Of a stretch of DNA of 64,000 nucleotides, positions 24,801 through 32,904 are shown piece by piece. Source of the stretch: Prosthecobacter sp. SYSU 5D2 (GTDB lineage Bacteria; Verrucomicrobiota; Verrucomicrobiia; Verrucomicrobiales; Verrucomicrobiaceae); contig NZ_JBBYXL010000008.1 of the NCBI RefSeq assembly GCF_039655865.1, positions 62,001 through 126,000 of the forward strand. The letters run 5' to 3'. A model generated the notes under the pieces. That model saw only the letters and a program-made list of their open reading frames with translations, did not search any database and was not told the DNA's origin. Position numbers and translations under genes: made by a program. Positions within the stretch are counted from its first letter, which is position 1. Every line of letters starts with the position of its first letter.

Positions 24801-27777
24801 GCCTGCCCGTGGCGGCGTCTATTTCGTCACCGCAGAGGCCACCGATTCGCAGGGGAAAAAGATGCTCTCACGCCTGCCGGTTTACGTCCTCGGCGGCGGC
24901 GACTTCCCATGGGCCATGGAAGACGGCGCACGCATCAACCTCCAGCCGGAGAAGAAGAAGCTGAAGCCCGGTGAGGAAGCCGTCATTGTGGTCAAGACCC
25001 CCATCGCCGGCACCGCCCTGGTCAGTGTGGAGCGCAACAAAGTGCACCGCCATTTCGTCACGCAGATCTCACCGGAGCAGCCCGTCATCCGCGTTCCAGT
25101 CCAGGATGAGGAGGCGCCGAATGTCTTCGTCTCCGTCGTGCTGGTGCGCGGCAGCGATGCCAGCCCCAAGCAGCACAAAATGCCCGAGTACAAAGTCGGC
25201 TACTGCCAGCTCGAGGTGGAGTCCAAAGTCAAGGAACTGGCCGTCGCCATCGTTCCGGAAAAAACCGAGGTCAAACCGGGCGAATCCTTGGCCGTCGGCG
25301 GCAGCGTCATGGACTGGCAGGGCAATCCTGTCGCCAACAGCGAGGTGACCCTTTATGCCGTGGATGAAGGCGTGCTCAGCCTGATGAAACATGAGACGCC
25401 GGATCCCTCCGCCTACTTCCATGAGCCGATGCCGCTGGCCATTGACAACTACACCTCCTTTGATGACCTGCTGGCGGAAGACTTCGCCGCCCGCGAGCGC
25501 GGTAACAAAGGATTCGTCATCGGCGGTGGCGGCGACATGGATGACAGCGCCATGCAGGTGCGGAAAAACTTCGTCGCCACGCCCCTGTGGCTGGCCACCG
25601 TCATGACGGATGCCAAAGGCCGCATCAGCACCTCCCTGAAGGCTCCGGACAATCTCACCCGCTACCGCCTCATGGCCGTGGCCACCAGCGGCGCGGACCG
25701 CTTCGGCAGCGGCGAGTCCGCCTTCAAGATCAACAAGCCTCTCATGGTGGAGCCCGTCGTTCCCCGCTTCGCCCGCCTGGATGACGAGACGCTTTTGAAA
25801 GCCGTCATCCACAACACCACTCCGCATGCCGGCGAGGTGCGTGTGCGCCTGGAACTGGATGACACCGCCGACTTCATCCGCGAAGAGCGCCTGTTCATTC
25901 CCGCCAGCCTGAAGCCGGACGCCCACGCCGAACCAAAAGTGTGGCAACAAACCGTCGCCATCAAGGCCGGTGAAACCACCGCTGTGGCCTTTCCTGTGCG
26001 CTTTGCCAAACTGGGCACTGCCAGCTGGAAATGGTCCGCGCAGACCGCCACCTGGAGCGATGGCGCTCCCGCTCTCAATGACGCCACCGTCTCCACCTTC
26101 GAGGTTACCCACCCGCTGCCGGAGCTGAGGGAGGTCCGTTATGCCCGGCTGGATGCCGCCACTCCGGTGGAAAACCTGGCCCAGGAGATCAACCCCGCCC
26201 TGCTGGAGGGCCAAGGCAGCCTGCAGGTCAGCCTCAGCACTTCCCGCCTTTCAGAGGCCAAGGACGCGCTGGACTATATCCTCACCTATCCTTACGGCTG
26301 CGCCGAGCAGACCACCTCCGCCACCATGCCCTGGCTGGCCCTGGGCGGATACCACAACCTCTTCCCGGACCACCTCTCCGCAGAAAAAAGCAAAGACGCC
26401 ATCCAGAAAGGCGTGAACCGCCTGCTGCAGATGACCACGGATGAAGGCGGTCTGGCCTACTGGCCCGGCGGCCAGGAGCCCTCCCACTGGGCCAGTGCCT
26501 ACGGCGGCCTCATGCTGCTTCGCGCCCGGGATGCCGGGGCCAGCGTGCCACCGGAGGTCATCGAAAGGCTGCTCACCTACCTTTCCAAAAAGCTGCGCGG
26601 CCTGGAGGATGAAAAAGACTTCTACCATCTCAGCGATGCCGCCCTCTCCCTCTACACCCTGGCCAAAGGCAAGAAGGGCGAGCCCGCCTACCAAACTTTG
26701 CTTCATTCCAGGCGCACCAGCCTGCCGGAAGCCGCCCGCCTTTACACCGCCCTGGCCATGTGCCTGACGGACGCGCCCGCCCAGCAGATCAAGGAGATGG
26801 CCGGCTGGACACCGCCGCCACCGCCAGCCAAACCGGATGCAAAAAAGACCGCCAAAAAAGCCGCCCCTGCTCCCGCCCGCCCTGCCGCACCGGTCTGGTC
26901 CCACTGGGCGGGCAACGGCGTCAACAAAGCCCTGCGCCTCATCGTTTACACCCACCTTGGCCTAACAACGGATGCGGAAAAGATCGCCCAGTCCATGCTC
27001 ACCAGCCGCAATGGCAAGGGCGAATGGGGAAACACCTTCACCAATGCCTGGACGCTGACCTCCCTGGCCGCCTATGACCGCAGCCTGAAGAACGGAGCCG
27101 AGCCCCTCCTGGCCAAAGTCACCTGGGATGCCCAGGAGCAGCCGCTGACCATCGCCAACCCGCCCGGCACCGCCCAGGTCTCCTTTGCCCTCAATGAGAA
27201 GCTCTCCTCCGCTCCCCTGAAAGTGGAGCTTCCAGAAGACCGCAGCGCCTTCTCCCGCATCCAGGCCAGCGCCTATCCGCCTGACCGCGACTTCGGCGGG
27301 GAAAACAAGGGCTACGCCATCGAACGCACCTATCAAAAACTGCTGGATGACGGCTCCATGCAGCCTGCGGATAACCTCCGCGTCGGCGACATGGTGGTCA
27401 TCACCCTTCAAATAGATATCGGCGGTGGCGACCGCTACCTGGCCATTGATGACCCGCTCCCCAGTGTCCTGGAGGCCATCAACCCCGAGTTCGACACCCA
27501 GAGCGAGCGCCAGGGCGACCAGCTCCCCGAAGGCGTCGGTGCCTGGTTCTGCGACCACCGCGAAGTCCGCGCCGACCGCGCCCTCTTCTTCACCGACTAC
27601 GCCCCGGAGAAAGGCAAATTCCAGCTCCGCTACCTCGCCCGCGTCATCGGCGAAGGCGACTCCATCGCCCCCTCCGCCCGGATCGAGGCCATGTACGAGC
27701 CCAGCAAATACGGCCTCTCCCCCACCCACCGCCTCCGCACCCTGCCATCGGCAGCAGGTCAGGTGGCCGGGCAGTGA
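21865..27777 (+). CDS. bacterial alpha-2-macroglobulin (thioester protease trap)
   Basis: A 1970-residue exported protein; start MKLITRFGLSTALCLAALLPL gives a signal peptide. No lipobox cysteine follows, unlike E. coli YfhM. Macroglobulin MG domains occupy the first ~900 residues, including an A2M_N region with FIFGDRPLFRPGDTAHFKAL. A bait-region domain and MG segments follow around 880-1150. The A2M core is at about 1230-1330 (FVATPLWLATVMTDAKGRIS). The thioester motif YGCAEQTTS has Cys1479 and Gln1482. The last ~250 residues form a C-terminal domain, preceded by an Ala/Lys/Pro-rich linker (about 1650-1680). It should trap attacking proteases in the periplasm. No adjacent pbpC gene is seen. 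Its last codons are repeated downstream. Confidence 0.93.
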   Translation: MKLITRFGLSTALCLAALLPLSVSMAAPAAPATTGPAESPKETAPLEAQFSIQPVELSPVSTIEVVFPTPMIPKDRIGGVDPEPPLVVSPPLAGEFQWVSTRSGQFKLSQAPKFNASYQFSLRSGLRDVAGKALSTAPLASVSSAQFRIIDQSPKWFNDNEARREPRFLFEFNDNVNAADTAPHIAFVSVNPPLTIPATVRHAKAADFSRYSEPQATWAEEIAKVKPTLAEGATRLSAIVVKPAEPLPVAEKWKLVIQPTLMNASGYAGLAVGDEIFLGDVKPFLVRQTSGHTPFDQPYYLDIAFNKPLLPSRDEPWKTEEIQGLADKLAASVHITPDVAGLKATITGSVLRLTGPFALKTPYRVVIAPGLESGDGLPLADASEQEVSFIPNPPYVAAPAFVRTQLATGSGEFEITAANVREVRVRARRLTGPELLQTTQKYAAYRSSFYLGEDKKKAFKPETIDAYPGTVVFDRTFPVNKPLDQSEMIKLNWHEVLGADTAAPLFIEFEGRAAEGVSEKGVITQTLVQFTDLGLMQKSNGRETLAFVTSLQTGQPVAGVRLTAVDGEQKLIGYADTDANGVATLTGGTPALLLAEKAGDCTALDCNNSHIGNAIPYDIPTAWEDVWKPVRRTFIFGDRPLFRPGDTAHFKALTRTRIADDLTLDPESSKARLVIRDPRYRVVLEKEITFTPNGSWNDDIALPEGPLGWYELMIHFNEPGEENRGASGYYSFRIDDYRPNSFEVKLDGAKLETLADRLKLPLSASYYMGKSLSRAKANWTASSSRSFSPPAAYSDYHFGDAPRWANYAKDRDADGHYDDSDSDDEGDWWVSGDTVLSEEGTATLEMPMPPPDRASLPQQVRVTAEVTDINQQTISAATEFEVPGAEFILGLKGPQFFGTAGQDLRVDVLAIDSKGGPATGNVRVDMKVERQEYHTLKIATAGGGSTTKDQVILREEMKQSVDLQSPTAGSAPTSQVTFKPARGGVYFVTAEATDSQGKKMLSRLPVYVLGGGDFPWAMEDGARINLQPEKKKLKPGEEAVIVVKTPIAGTALVSVERNKVHRHFVTQISPEQPVIRVPVQDEEAPNVFVSVVLVRGSDASPKQHKMPEYKVGYCQLEVESKVKELAVAIVPEKTEVKPGESLAVGGSVMDWQGNPVANSEVTLYAVDEGVLSLMKHETPDPSAYFHEPMPLAIDNYTSFDDLLAEDFAARERGNKGFVIGGGGDMDDSAMQVRKNFVATPLWLATVMTDAKGRISTSLKAPDNLTRYRLMAVATSGADRFGSGESAFKINKPLMVEPVVPRFARLDDETLLKAVIHNTTPHAGEVRVRLELDDTADFIREERLFIPASLKPDAHAEPKVWQQTVAIKAGETTAVAFPVRFAKLGTASWKWSAQTATWSDGAPALNDATVSTFEVTHPLPELREVRYARLDAATPVENLAQEINPALLEGQGSLQVSLSTSRLSEAKDALDYILTYPYGCAEQTTSATMPWLALGGYHNLFPDHLSAEKSKDAIQKGVNRLLQMTTDEGGLAYWPGGQEPSHWASAYGGLMLLRARDAGASVPPEVIERLLTYLSKKLRGLEDEKDFYHLSDAALSLYTLAKGKKGEPAYQTLLHSRRTSLPEAARLYTALAMCLTDAPAQQIKEMAGWTPPPPPAKPDAKKTAKKAAPAPARPAAPVWSHWAGNGVNKALRLIVYTHLGLTTDAEKIAQSMLTSRNGKGEWGNTFTNAWTLTSLAAYDRSLKNGAEPLLAKVTWDAQEQPLTIANPPGTAQVSFALNEKLSSAPLKVELPEDRSAFSRIQASAYPPDRDFGGENKGYAIERTYQKLLDDGSMQPADNLRVGDMVVITLQIDIGGGDRYLAIDDPLPSVLEAINPEFDTQSERQGDQLPEGVGAWFCDHREVRADRALFFTDYAPEKGKFQLRYLARVIGEGDSIAPSARIEAMYEPSKYGLSPTHRLRTLPSAAGQVAGQ

Positions 27778-28097
27778 AGGGCGTCCAGGGGTCATAGATT
27801 TGGCCGCAGAGGGGCAGAGGAGAAGAGGGGCAAAGTATTTAATATTCATCCCTCAGCATCTCTGCCTCTCCGCCCCTCTGCGGCAAACCCGAGCGTCCAT
27901 AGAGCCTTCATCCCCCACCGCCTCCACCCCATCCCTTCCGCCAGGTCAGGTGGCCGGGCAGTGAAGGGCGTCCAGGGGTCATAGATTTGGCCGCAGAGGG
28001 GCAGAGGAGAAGAGGGGCAAAGTATTTAATATTCATCCCTCAGCATCTCTGCCTCTCCGCCCCTCTGCGGCAAACCCGAGCGTCCATAGAGCCTTCA
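27755..28097. repeat. two tandem 156-bp repeats, period 187, at the 3' end of the macroglobulin gene
   Basis: Units at 27755-27910 and 27942-28097 are identical as far as I can read. Each starts in the coding sequence for the last residues (GQVAGQ and stop) and runs on. Each unit contains an imperfect inverted repeat, GGCCGCAGAGGGGCAGAGG against CTCCGCCCCTCTGCGGC. It can form a strong hairpin and may serve as transcription terminator. The second copy preserves an out-of-context gene end. Confidence 0.85.
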
Positions 28098-28150
28098 CTT
28101 CCCCCCGCCTTTCCATTCGCACCGGGCCGCGAGCCATGCGATGAAACGCC

Positions 28151-29506
28151 ATGCAATTCAACCGTCGTCCCAAGTTCCGTCCCACCCGCACCATCGGGGG
28201 CCAGGAAGTCACTCCGCGCAAAAGCATGGGGCAAAACTTCCTGGTGGATGAAGAAGTGGCCCGCTGGATCGCCGACCAGATCCTGCCGGATGACGACGCC
28301 TTTGTCATTGAGCCTGGCCCGGGTCTCGGTGCGATGACGCAGTATCTGGTGGGCCGCCCGCGGAAGCTGCTGCTCATCGAAAAAGACAACCAGCTTGCCC
28401 CGCAGTTGCAGACCCGTTACGGCCACCAGGGCGTGGAGGTGCAGCATGGCGATGCCACCCAGGTGGACAAACGCGACTGGTACCAGCACGGCGATGTCCG
28501 CGTCATCGGCAACCTGCCTTACTCCGTCGGCGGTGAGATCATGAAGCACATGCTCACCCCACCTACGCCGGTGAAGAGTGCGGTCTTCATGCTGCAAAAG
28601 GAGGTCTGCCAGCGCCTGGCCGCCCGCCATGGGGAGGACGGTTACGGCGCGCTCTCCGTGCTCGTGCAGCGCGACTGGGATGTGGAGCTCCTGCGCATCA
28701 TTCCGCCAGAGGCCTTTTCCCCCAAACCGAAGGTGGACAGCGCCATCGTCCGCTTCACGCCTCGTGATCCCGCCACCCTGCCGGTCTATGACCGCCGCCT
28801 GTTTGAAAAGCTGGTGCGCATGGGCTTCAGTCAGCGCCGCAAGCAGATGAAGAACCTCCTGCTGCCTGCCCCTGGCGGCTGGGAGGCCCTGGCGGAATCT
28901 CTCCAGATGCCCGTCACCATGCGGGCCGAGGAGCTCTCCGTCCTGCAATGGGTGAACCTTTCCCGCTGGTATGAAGAACGCAAAACCGCCGATGCCGGCC
29001 AGAAGGCCAGCGAGGTCTTTGACGTCGTCAATGACCGCAATGAAGTCATCGGTCAGAAGACCCGGGGTGAGGTGCACGCCCAGGGCCTGCTCCACCGTGC
29101 CGTCCACGTCTTTGTCATCAATGCCCGGGGCGACATCTTCCTGCAGATGCGCTCCCACCTGAAGGATGTCTCCCCTTTAAAATGGGACAGCAGCGCCGCC
29201 GGGCACCTCGACGTTGGGGAAAGCTACGCCGCCTGCGCCATCCGCGAGGTGCGGGAGGAAGTGGGCCTGGAGATCACCACCACCGAGCTGGCCGCGCAAC
29301 TGCCTGCCGGCACGCATACGGATCATGAGTTTGTGGAGCTCCACATCGCCCGTCACAACGGCCCCATGCGCTGCCTGCCGGAGGAGGTGCCCTATGGGGA
29401 GTGGTTCACTCCCGCGCAGATCACCACCTGGGTGGCGGCCCGCCCGCAGGACTTCGCCAAAGGGTTTGTCTCCTGCTGGAAGGCCTATACGGCGGCAGCG
29501 GGCTGA
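28151..29506 (+). CDS. rsmA: RsmA (KsgA) rRNA adenine dimethyltransferase fused to a Nudix hydrolase
   Basis: A 451-residue protein, where RsmA alone is ~270. Residues ~18-285 are the dimethyltransferase that modifies two adjacent adenines near the 3' end of 16S rRNA. They include KSMGQNFLVD, SAM motif I IEPGPGLGAMTQYL (53-66), acidic IEKD, catalytic motif NLPYSV (121-126), and FSPKPKVDSAIVRF. Residues ~290-451 are a Nudix domain: DVVNDRNEVIGQKTRGEVHAQGLLHRAVHV is split over its first strands. The Nudix box at 351-373 is complete (GX5E then REVREEVGL). The Nudix part resembles the YfcD/Idi-like group. The junction is a short charged linker in one uninterrupted frame. Confidence 0.92.
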   Translation: MQFNRRPKFRPTRTIGGQEVTPRKSMGQNFLVDEEVARWIADQILPDDDAFVIEPGPGLGAMTQYLVGRPRKLLLIEKDNQLAPQLQTRYGHQGVEVQHGDATQVDKRDWYQHGDVRVIGNLPYSVGGEIMKHMLTPPTPVKSAVFMLQKEVCQRLAARHGEDGYGALSVLVQRDWDVELLRIIPPEAFSPKPKVDSAIVRFTPRDPATLPVYDRRLFEKLVRMGFSQRRKQMKNLLLPAPGGWEALAESLQMPVTMRAEELSVLQWVNLSRWYEERKTADAGQKASEVFDVVNDRNEVIGQKTRGEVHAQGLLHRAVHVFVINARGDIFLQMRSHLKDVSPLKWDSSAAGHLDVGESYAACAIREVREEVGLEITTTELAAQLPAGTHTDHEFVELHIARHNGPMRCLPEEVPYGEWFTPAQITTWVAARPQDFAKGFVSCWKAYTAAAG

Positions 29507-30309
29507 CGGAAGACGGTGACCACGTCTTCATAAAGCCCGGTCTGATGCGTCACGCCATCGTGGGTAAACTCCTTGAAGGAAGCCACAATCTCAAAGCCGC
29601 GCTTCTTCAGCAGCTCCAGCATGGCTTCGTGGGTCAGGTTGCTGCGCCAGCCGCCCAGGCCGCCGCCGACGCTGCCGTGATGGATGATGCCCACGGCACC
29701 CGGTTTGAAGACCCGGCGAAATTCATCCGCATACCGCTCCACTTCCGCCTGGTTGATGTGGACGAAGACGTCAAAGCTCCACAGCGCATCTACGCTCCGG
29801 TCCGGCACGCCGGACAGATCGTTGCCGGAGCCGACGATGAACTTCGCCTTGCCCGTGCTGGCAAATTTCTCCGTACAGACCTCCACGCAGGAGGCGGAGA
29901 TGTCCACGCCCAGCAGCCCGTCCGCCCGCTGGATGAGCTCCCCGGTCCAGCGGCCGCCGCCCGGGCCGATCTCCAAAAACTGCCCGCCCTGCGGCAGGTA
30001 GCCGCGCAGCACATGCTCGATGATGGCGGTCTTCCAGGCCTCGCTCGGCGTCCATTCCTCACCGCCTGCCTGCCAGTCCCAGGCCTCCCAGATGGCCTTG
30101 TTCAGCGCCCGGCTGTTCATCCCCGGCACGCCGTCGCGACGGCGGATGTGGTCCATCAGCTTGAAGGCACGGGAGCCCACCGCACTGGCCGCATAATAGG
30201 AAGCAAAGGCAGCGCACCAGACGATGCCGTTTTCCTTCACAATGAGTCCGGCGAGGCTCAGTTTTTTTCCGAGAGAAATGTGGCGGCGGTTGTCAACGAT
30301 GTCTTTCAT
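29485..30309 (-). CDS. class I SAM-dependent methyltransferase
   Basis: A 274-residue protein if started at MKDIVDNRRHIS; eight more codons are open upstream. The SAM-binding motif I is FLEIGPGGGRWTGEL. LLGVDISASCVEVC is motif II, and the SVDALWSFDVFVHI region is motif III of a Methyltransf_11/25-type fold. An N-terminal ~60-residue extension has a hydrophobic stretch (VWCAAFASYYAASAVG) that may associate with membrane. It converges with and overlaps the RsmA-Nudix gene by 22 bases. Substrate unknown; such enzymes often sit with glycan or lipid genes. Confidence 0.8.
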   Translation of the reverse strand: MKDIVDNRRHISLGKKLSLAGLIVKENGIVWCAAFASYYAASAVGSRAFKLMDHIRRRDGVPGMNSRALNKAIWEAWDWQAGGEEWTPSEAWKTAIIEHVLRGYLPQGGQFLEIGPGGGRWTGELIQRADGLLGVDISASCVEVCTEKFASTGKAKFIVGSGNDLSGVPDRSVDALWSFDVFVHINQAEVERYADEFRRVFKPGAVGIIHHGSVGGGLGGWRSNLTHEAMLELLKKRGFEIVASFKEFTHDGVTHQTGLYEDVVTVFRQPAAAV

Positions 30310-30358
30310 TGCGTGGTGATCGGTGTTTCGCACGATTCATGTGCAGGGTCAATGTGTC

Positions 30359-30604
30359 TTAACCTCCTTGCACCGGCGGCATGATGGCGACCTCGCAGTT
30401 TTCGTGCAAAATCTCGCTTCTTTTGACATAGGTCTGGTCCACGGCAGTCAGCAGGCTGCTGTCCCATTCACCCAGGGCGGGCCATTGGGTATAAAGGCTC
30501 TGCAACAAATCTGCCACGGTGGCACCGGCGGGGAGGCTCCAGGTCGTCTCCCCGGTGCCGGTGATGTCCTGCAGGACGGAAAAAAACAGCAGGCGGATGG
30601 TCAT
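30359..30604 (-). CDS. moaD: MoaD/ThiS-family sulfur carrier
   Basis: An 81-residue protein of MoaD length: a ubiquitin-like beta-grasp fold with RLLFFSVLQDITG at the start, GATVADLLQSLYTQWP in the middle, and the C-terminal PPVQGG. The terminal Gly-Gly is the thiocarboxylation site used by molybdopterin synthase. VAIMPPVQGG is typical of MoaD rather than ThiS. Its start overlaps the hpt stop by four bases. The other molybdenum-cofactor genes are not in the window. Confidence 0.82.
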   Translation of the reverse strand: MTIRLLFFSVLQDITGTGETTWSLPAGATVADLLQSLYTQWPALGEWDSSLLTAVDQTYVKRSEILHENCEVAIMPPVQGG

Positions 30605-31143
30605 AGCTTCAGGATGCCGATGCAGGGCAGGTTGCGGAAACGGCCCTGGTAGTCCATGCCATAACCGACGACGAAATCATCGCCAATTTCGAAGCCGCAA
30701 TACTCCAGCGGCACCGCATGCTCCCGGGGCCGCTTTTTGTCCAAAAGCACTCCCGTTTTTAATGAAGCAGGCTTTTCAAACAGCAGCCGTTCCTGCAGCG
30801 CATGCAGCGTCAGCCCCGTGTCCAGGATGTCATCCAGCAGCAGCACATCCAGCCCGGTGAATTCCACCCCGGCAGGCCAGTTCAGCTTCACCTCCCCGGT
30901 GGATTCCGTGCCGCCGTGGTAGCTGCTGGCACCCAGCGTCACGATACGCATCGGCAGGTTGATCTGCCGCAGCAGGTCCGCCACAAAAAACAGCGCACCA
31001 TCCATGAGCACGACGACGGTGATGACCTTGCCCGCATAGTCCGTCTCAATCTGCCGCGCCATCTCAGTGACACGGTTACGGATGGATTCCGCATCCAGCA
31101 GGACACGGTCGAGATCGCTTAAAACTCCAGAGGGGGCAGGCAT
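30601..31143 (-). CDS. hpt: hypoxanthine phosphoribosyltransferase
   Basis: A 180-residue purine-salvage enzyme from MPAPSGVLSDLDRVLLD. It carries VVVLMDGALFFVADLLRQI (the ExLxG-like loop region with MDGA) and SYHGGTESTGEV. The PRPP-binding motif LLLDDILDTGLTL and DFVVGYGMDYQGRFRNLP complete the hypoxanthine-guanine group signature. It converts hypoxanthine (and probably guanine) plus PRPP to the nucleotide. The start was chosen at the ATG that gives the normal length; a longer frame extends upstream. It is translationally coupled to moaD, an unusual pairing. Confidence 0.9.
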   Translation of the reverse strand: MPAPSGVLSDLDRVLLDAESIRNRVTEMARQIETDYAGKVITVVVLMDGALFFVADLLRQINLPMRIVTLGASSYHGGTESTGEVKLNWPAGVEFTGLDVLLLDDILDTGLTLHALQERLLFEKPASLKTGVLLDKKRPREHAVPLEYCGFEIGDDFVVGYGMDYQGRFRNLPCIGILKL

Positions 31144-31234
31144 GATGAGGCAGGGCAATGACAAGAATACTGCATCAAGGCGCAAACATGGGATTGCCGC
31201 AACGGCCTCCCGCACGTTTCTTTCTCCAACCACC

Positions 31235-31891
31235 ATGCCCGACCCATCTCCCACCAGCCTGCGTGACCTCCGCGTCAGCTACGACCTCGACAGCCTCACG
31301 GAAGACACCGCACCCGCTGATCCGCATGAGCTCTTCAACCTCTGGCTCGCCGATGCCCTGGCCCACCAGCTCCCGGAGCCCAATGCCATGACCCTCTCCA
31401 CCCTCGGCAGTGACGGCGGCCCCAACAGCCGCACCGTCCTCCTCAAAGGCCTGGACCTGCGCGGCTTCCACTTCTTCACCAACTACGACAGCCGCAAAGG
31501 CCGCGACCTTGCCGCCCATCCGCAGGCCGCCCTCACCTTTCTCTGGGCGCAAAGGCATCACCAGGTCTCCATTCGCGGCCACATCTCCAAACTGCCCCGC
31601 GAAGACGCCGAGACCTACTTCGCCAGCCGCCCTGCCGGCCATCAAATCGGCGCATGGGTCTCCGACCAGAGCACCGTCATTCCCGGGCGCGAATGGCTGG
31701 AAGCCCGCGAAGCCGAAGTCACCGCCCGCTTCGCCGGCGGCCCCATCCCCTGCCCTCCCAACTGGGGCGGCTACACCCTGCTGGCCTCCGAGATCGAGTT
31801 CTGGCAGGGCCGCGTCAGCCGCCTCCACGACCGCCTCCGCTACACCCGCCAGGAAGACAGCACCTGGAAAATGGAACGCCTCAGCCCCTGA
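31235..31891 (+). CDS. pdxH: pyridoxamine 5'-phosphate oxidase
   Basis: A 218-residue protein, the normal PdxH length, with ATG at 31235. Signatures in order: SLRDLRVSYDLDSLTED, NAMTLSTLGSDGGPNSRTVLLKGLD, FFTNYDSRKGRDLAAHPQAAL (FMN-binding), SRPAGHQIGAWVSDQS (substrate site), and C-terminal ASEIEFWQGRVSRLHDRLRY. It oxidises pyridoxine/pyridoxamine phosphate to pyridoxal phosphate with FMN. It is divergent from hpt with ~90 bases between starts, so the two share a promoter region. Confidence 0.94.
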   Translation: MPDPSPTSLRDLRVSYDLDSLTEDTAPADPHELFNLWLADALAHQLPEPNAMTLSTLGSDGGPNSRTVLLKGLDLRGFHFFTNYDSRKGRDLAAHPQAALTFLWAQRHHQVSIRGHISKLPREDAETYFASRPAGHQIGAWVSDQSTVIPGREWLEAREAEVTARFAGGPIPCPPNWGGYTLLASEIEFWQGRVSRLHDRLRYTRQEDSTWKMERLSP

Positions 31892-31960
31892 CCCCCGTCA
31901 CATTCAAGGAGCCAGCCTCGCCAAGTCCCGGTTTTCAAAAGGTCCTCATCCCCGTGAACA

Positions 31961-32295
31961 AAGCATCTACCGGTTCAAGACGGAGAAGATCGCCGATGAA
32001 TTTGACCCCGACCCGGAATGGTGACCGTGATCCTGAAACACACCCGCTGCTGTACCGCCCTGCTTGAGGCGCGATAGCGTCCTGGAGTGCGGTGAAAGCG
32101 CAGAGCGCATCACCGCTCTTCTTTGAAGGCACTTCACGGCCTAACAGATTGTGTGTCCAAACGGCCTCGCCCGGCCAGGACCCTCCAGGCACGATTGCCG
32201 GTCACACCACCTCCCGCGCTCCGGCGCAAGCGGCGCTGCCGAGGCAAGCGACTTGCGTCTTGCCTCTCTCCGCCGCACTCCAGGACGCTCCGCGA
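31961..32295 (+). repeat. 335-bp direct repeat, left copy flanking the RAYT-like transposase
   Basis: Nearly identical to 32841-33176 with a spacing of 880-881 bases. It begins with the codons for the last ~20 residues of the transposase (KASTG/KSIYRF... and ...DEFDP.PEW). It continues through 270 bases of non-coding DNA rich in GC palindromes, including GAAAGCGCAGAGCGCATCACCG and a GGCAAGCGACTTGCGTCTTGCC hairpin. It is the tail of a lost or truncated upstream transposase copy. Nothing else is seen between pdxH and the transposase gene. Confidence 0.8.
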
Positions 32296-32349
32296 CGACG
32301 TGAACTTCGGGCTTGCGTGGATGTCGGCGGATCGGGTTAATCTTCCGGC

Positions 32350-32904
32350 ATGACCGAGGATGCGTTTCCATGGCCCCATGCACCGGCCCACCGGCTGACG
32401 GAAAACGGGCACTACTTCGTGACCGCCGGCACTTACCAGAAGGAGCATCATTTCCGTGGCGCACCGAGGCTGGAGGTGCTGCAGCGCGGGCTGCTGAAAC
32501 AATGCCTCCGCCATGGCTGGCGGCTGGAGGCCTGGGCCGTATTTTCCAACCATTATCACTTCGTGGCGGAATCTCCGGGAAGCGCAGAAAGCCTGCCCAG
32601 GATGCTGACAGAGCTGCATCTGAAAACCTCCCAGTGGGTGAACCGCCTGGATGCGGCCCCCGGCCGCAAGGTGTGGTTCAACTATTGGGAAACCTTGCTC
32701 ACAGACCAGCCCTCCTACTTTGCACGACTGAACTACACGCATCGCAATGCCCAAAGGCATGGCCTGGTGCCCGTGGCCGTCGACTATCCATGGTGTTCAG
32801 CCTCCTGGTTTGAGGAGAACACCGGAAGACCGCTGGTGAAAAGCATCTACCGGTTCAAGACGGAGAAGATCGCCGATGAATTTGACCCCTCCCCGGAATG
32901 GTGA
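32350..32904 (+). CDS. REP-associated tyrosine transposase (RAYT-like, Y1/IS200 fold)
   Basis: A 184-residue protein. RLTENGHYFVTAGTYQKEHHF near the N-terminus is typical of the RAYT branch of Y1 transposases. The metal-binding HUH-like motif is NHYHFV, and the catalytic tyrosine is probably in SYFARLNYTHRNAQRHGL (NYTHRN). WCSASWF at the end is a family signature. Such enzymes nick single-stranded REP hairpins. The gene is bracketed by 335-bp direct repeats whose right copy starts within its last codons; the many hairpins of the region may be its substrates. Confidence 0.88.
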   Translation: MTEDAFPWPHAPAHRLTENGHYFVTAGTYQKEHHFRGAPRLEVLQRGLLKQCLRHGWRLEAWAVFSNHYHFVAESPGSAESLPRMLTELHLKTSQWVNRLDAAPGRKVWFNYWETLLTDQPSYFARLNYTHRNAQRHGLVPVAVDYPWCSASWFEENTGRPLVKSIYRFKTEKIADEFDPSPEW

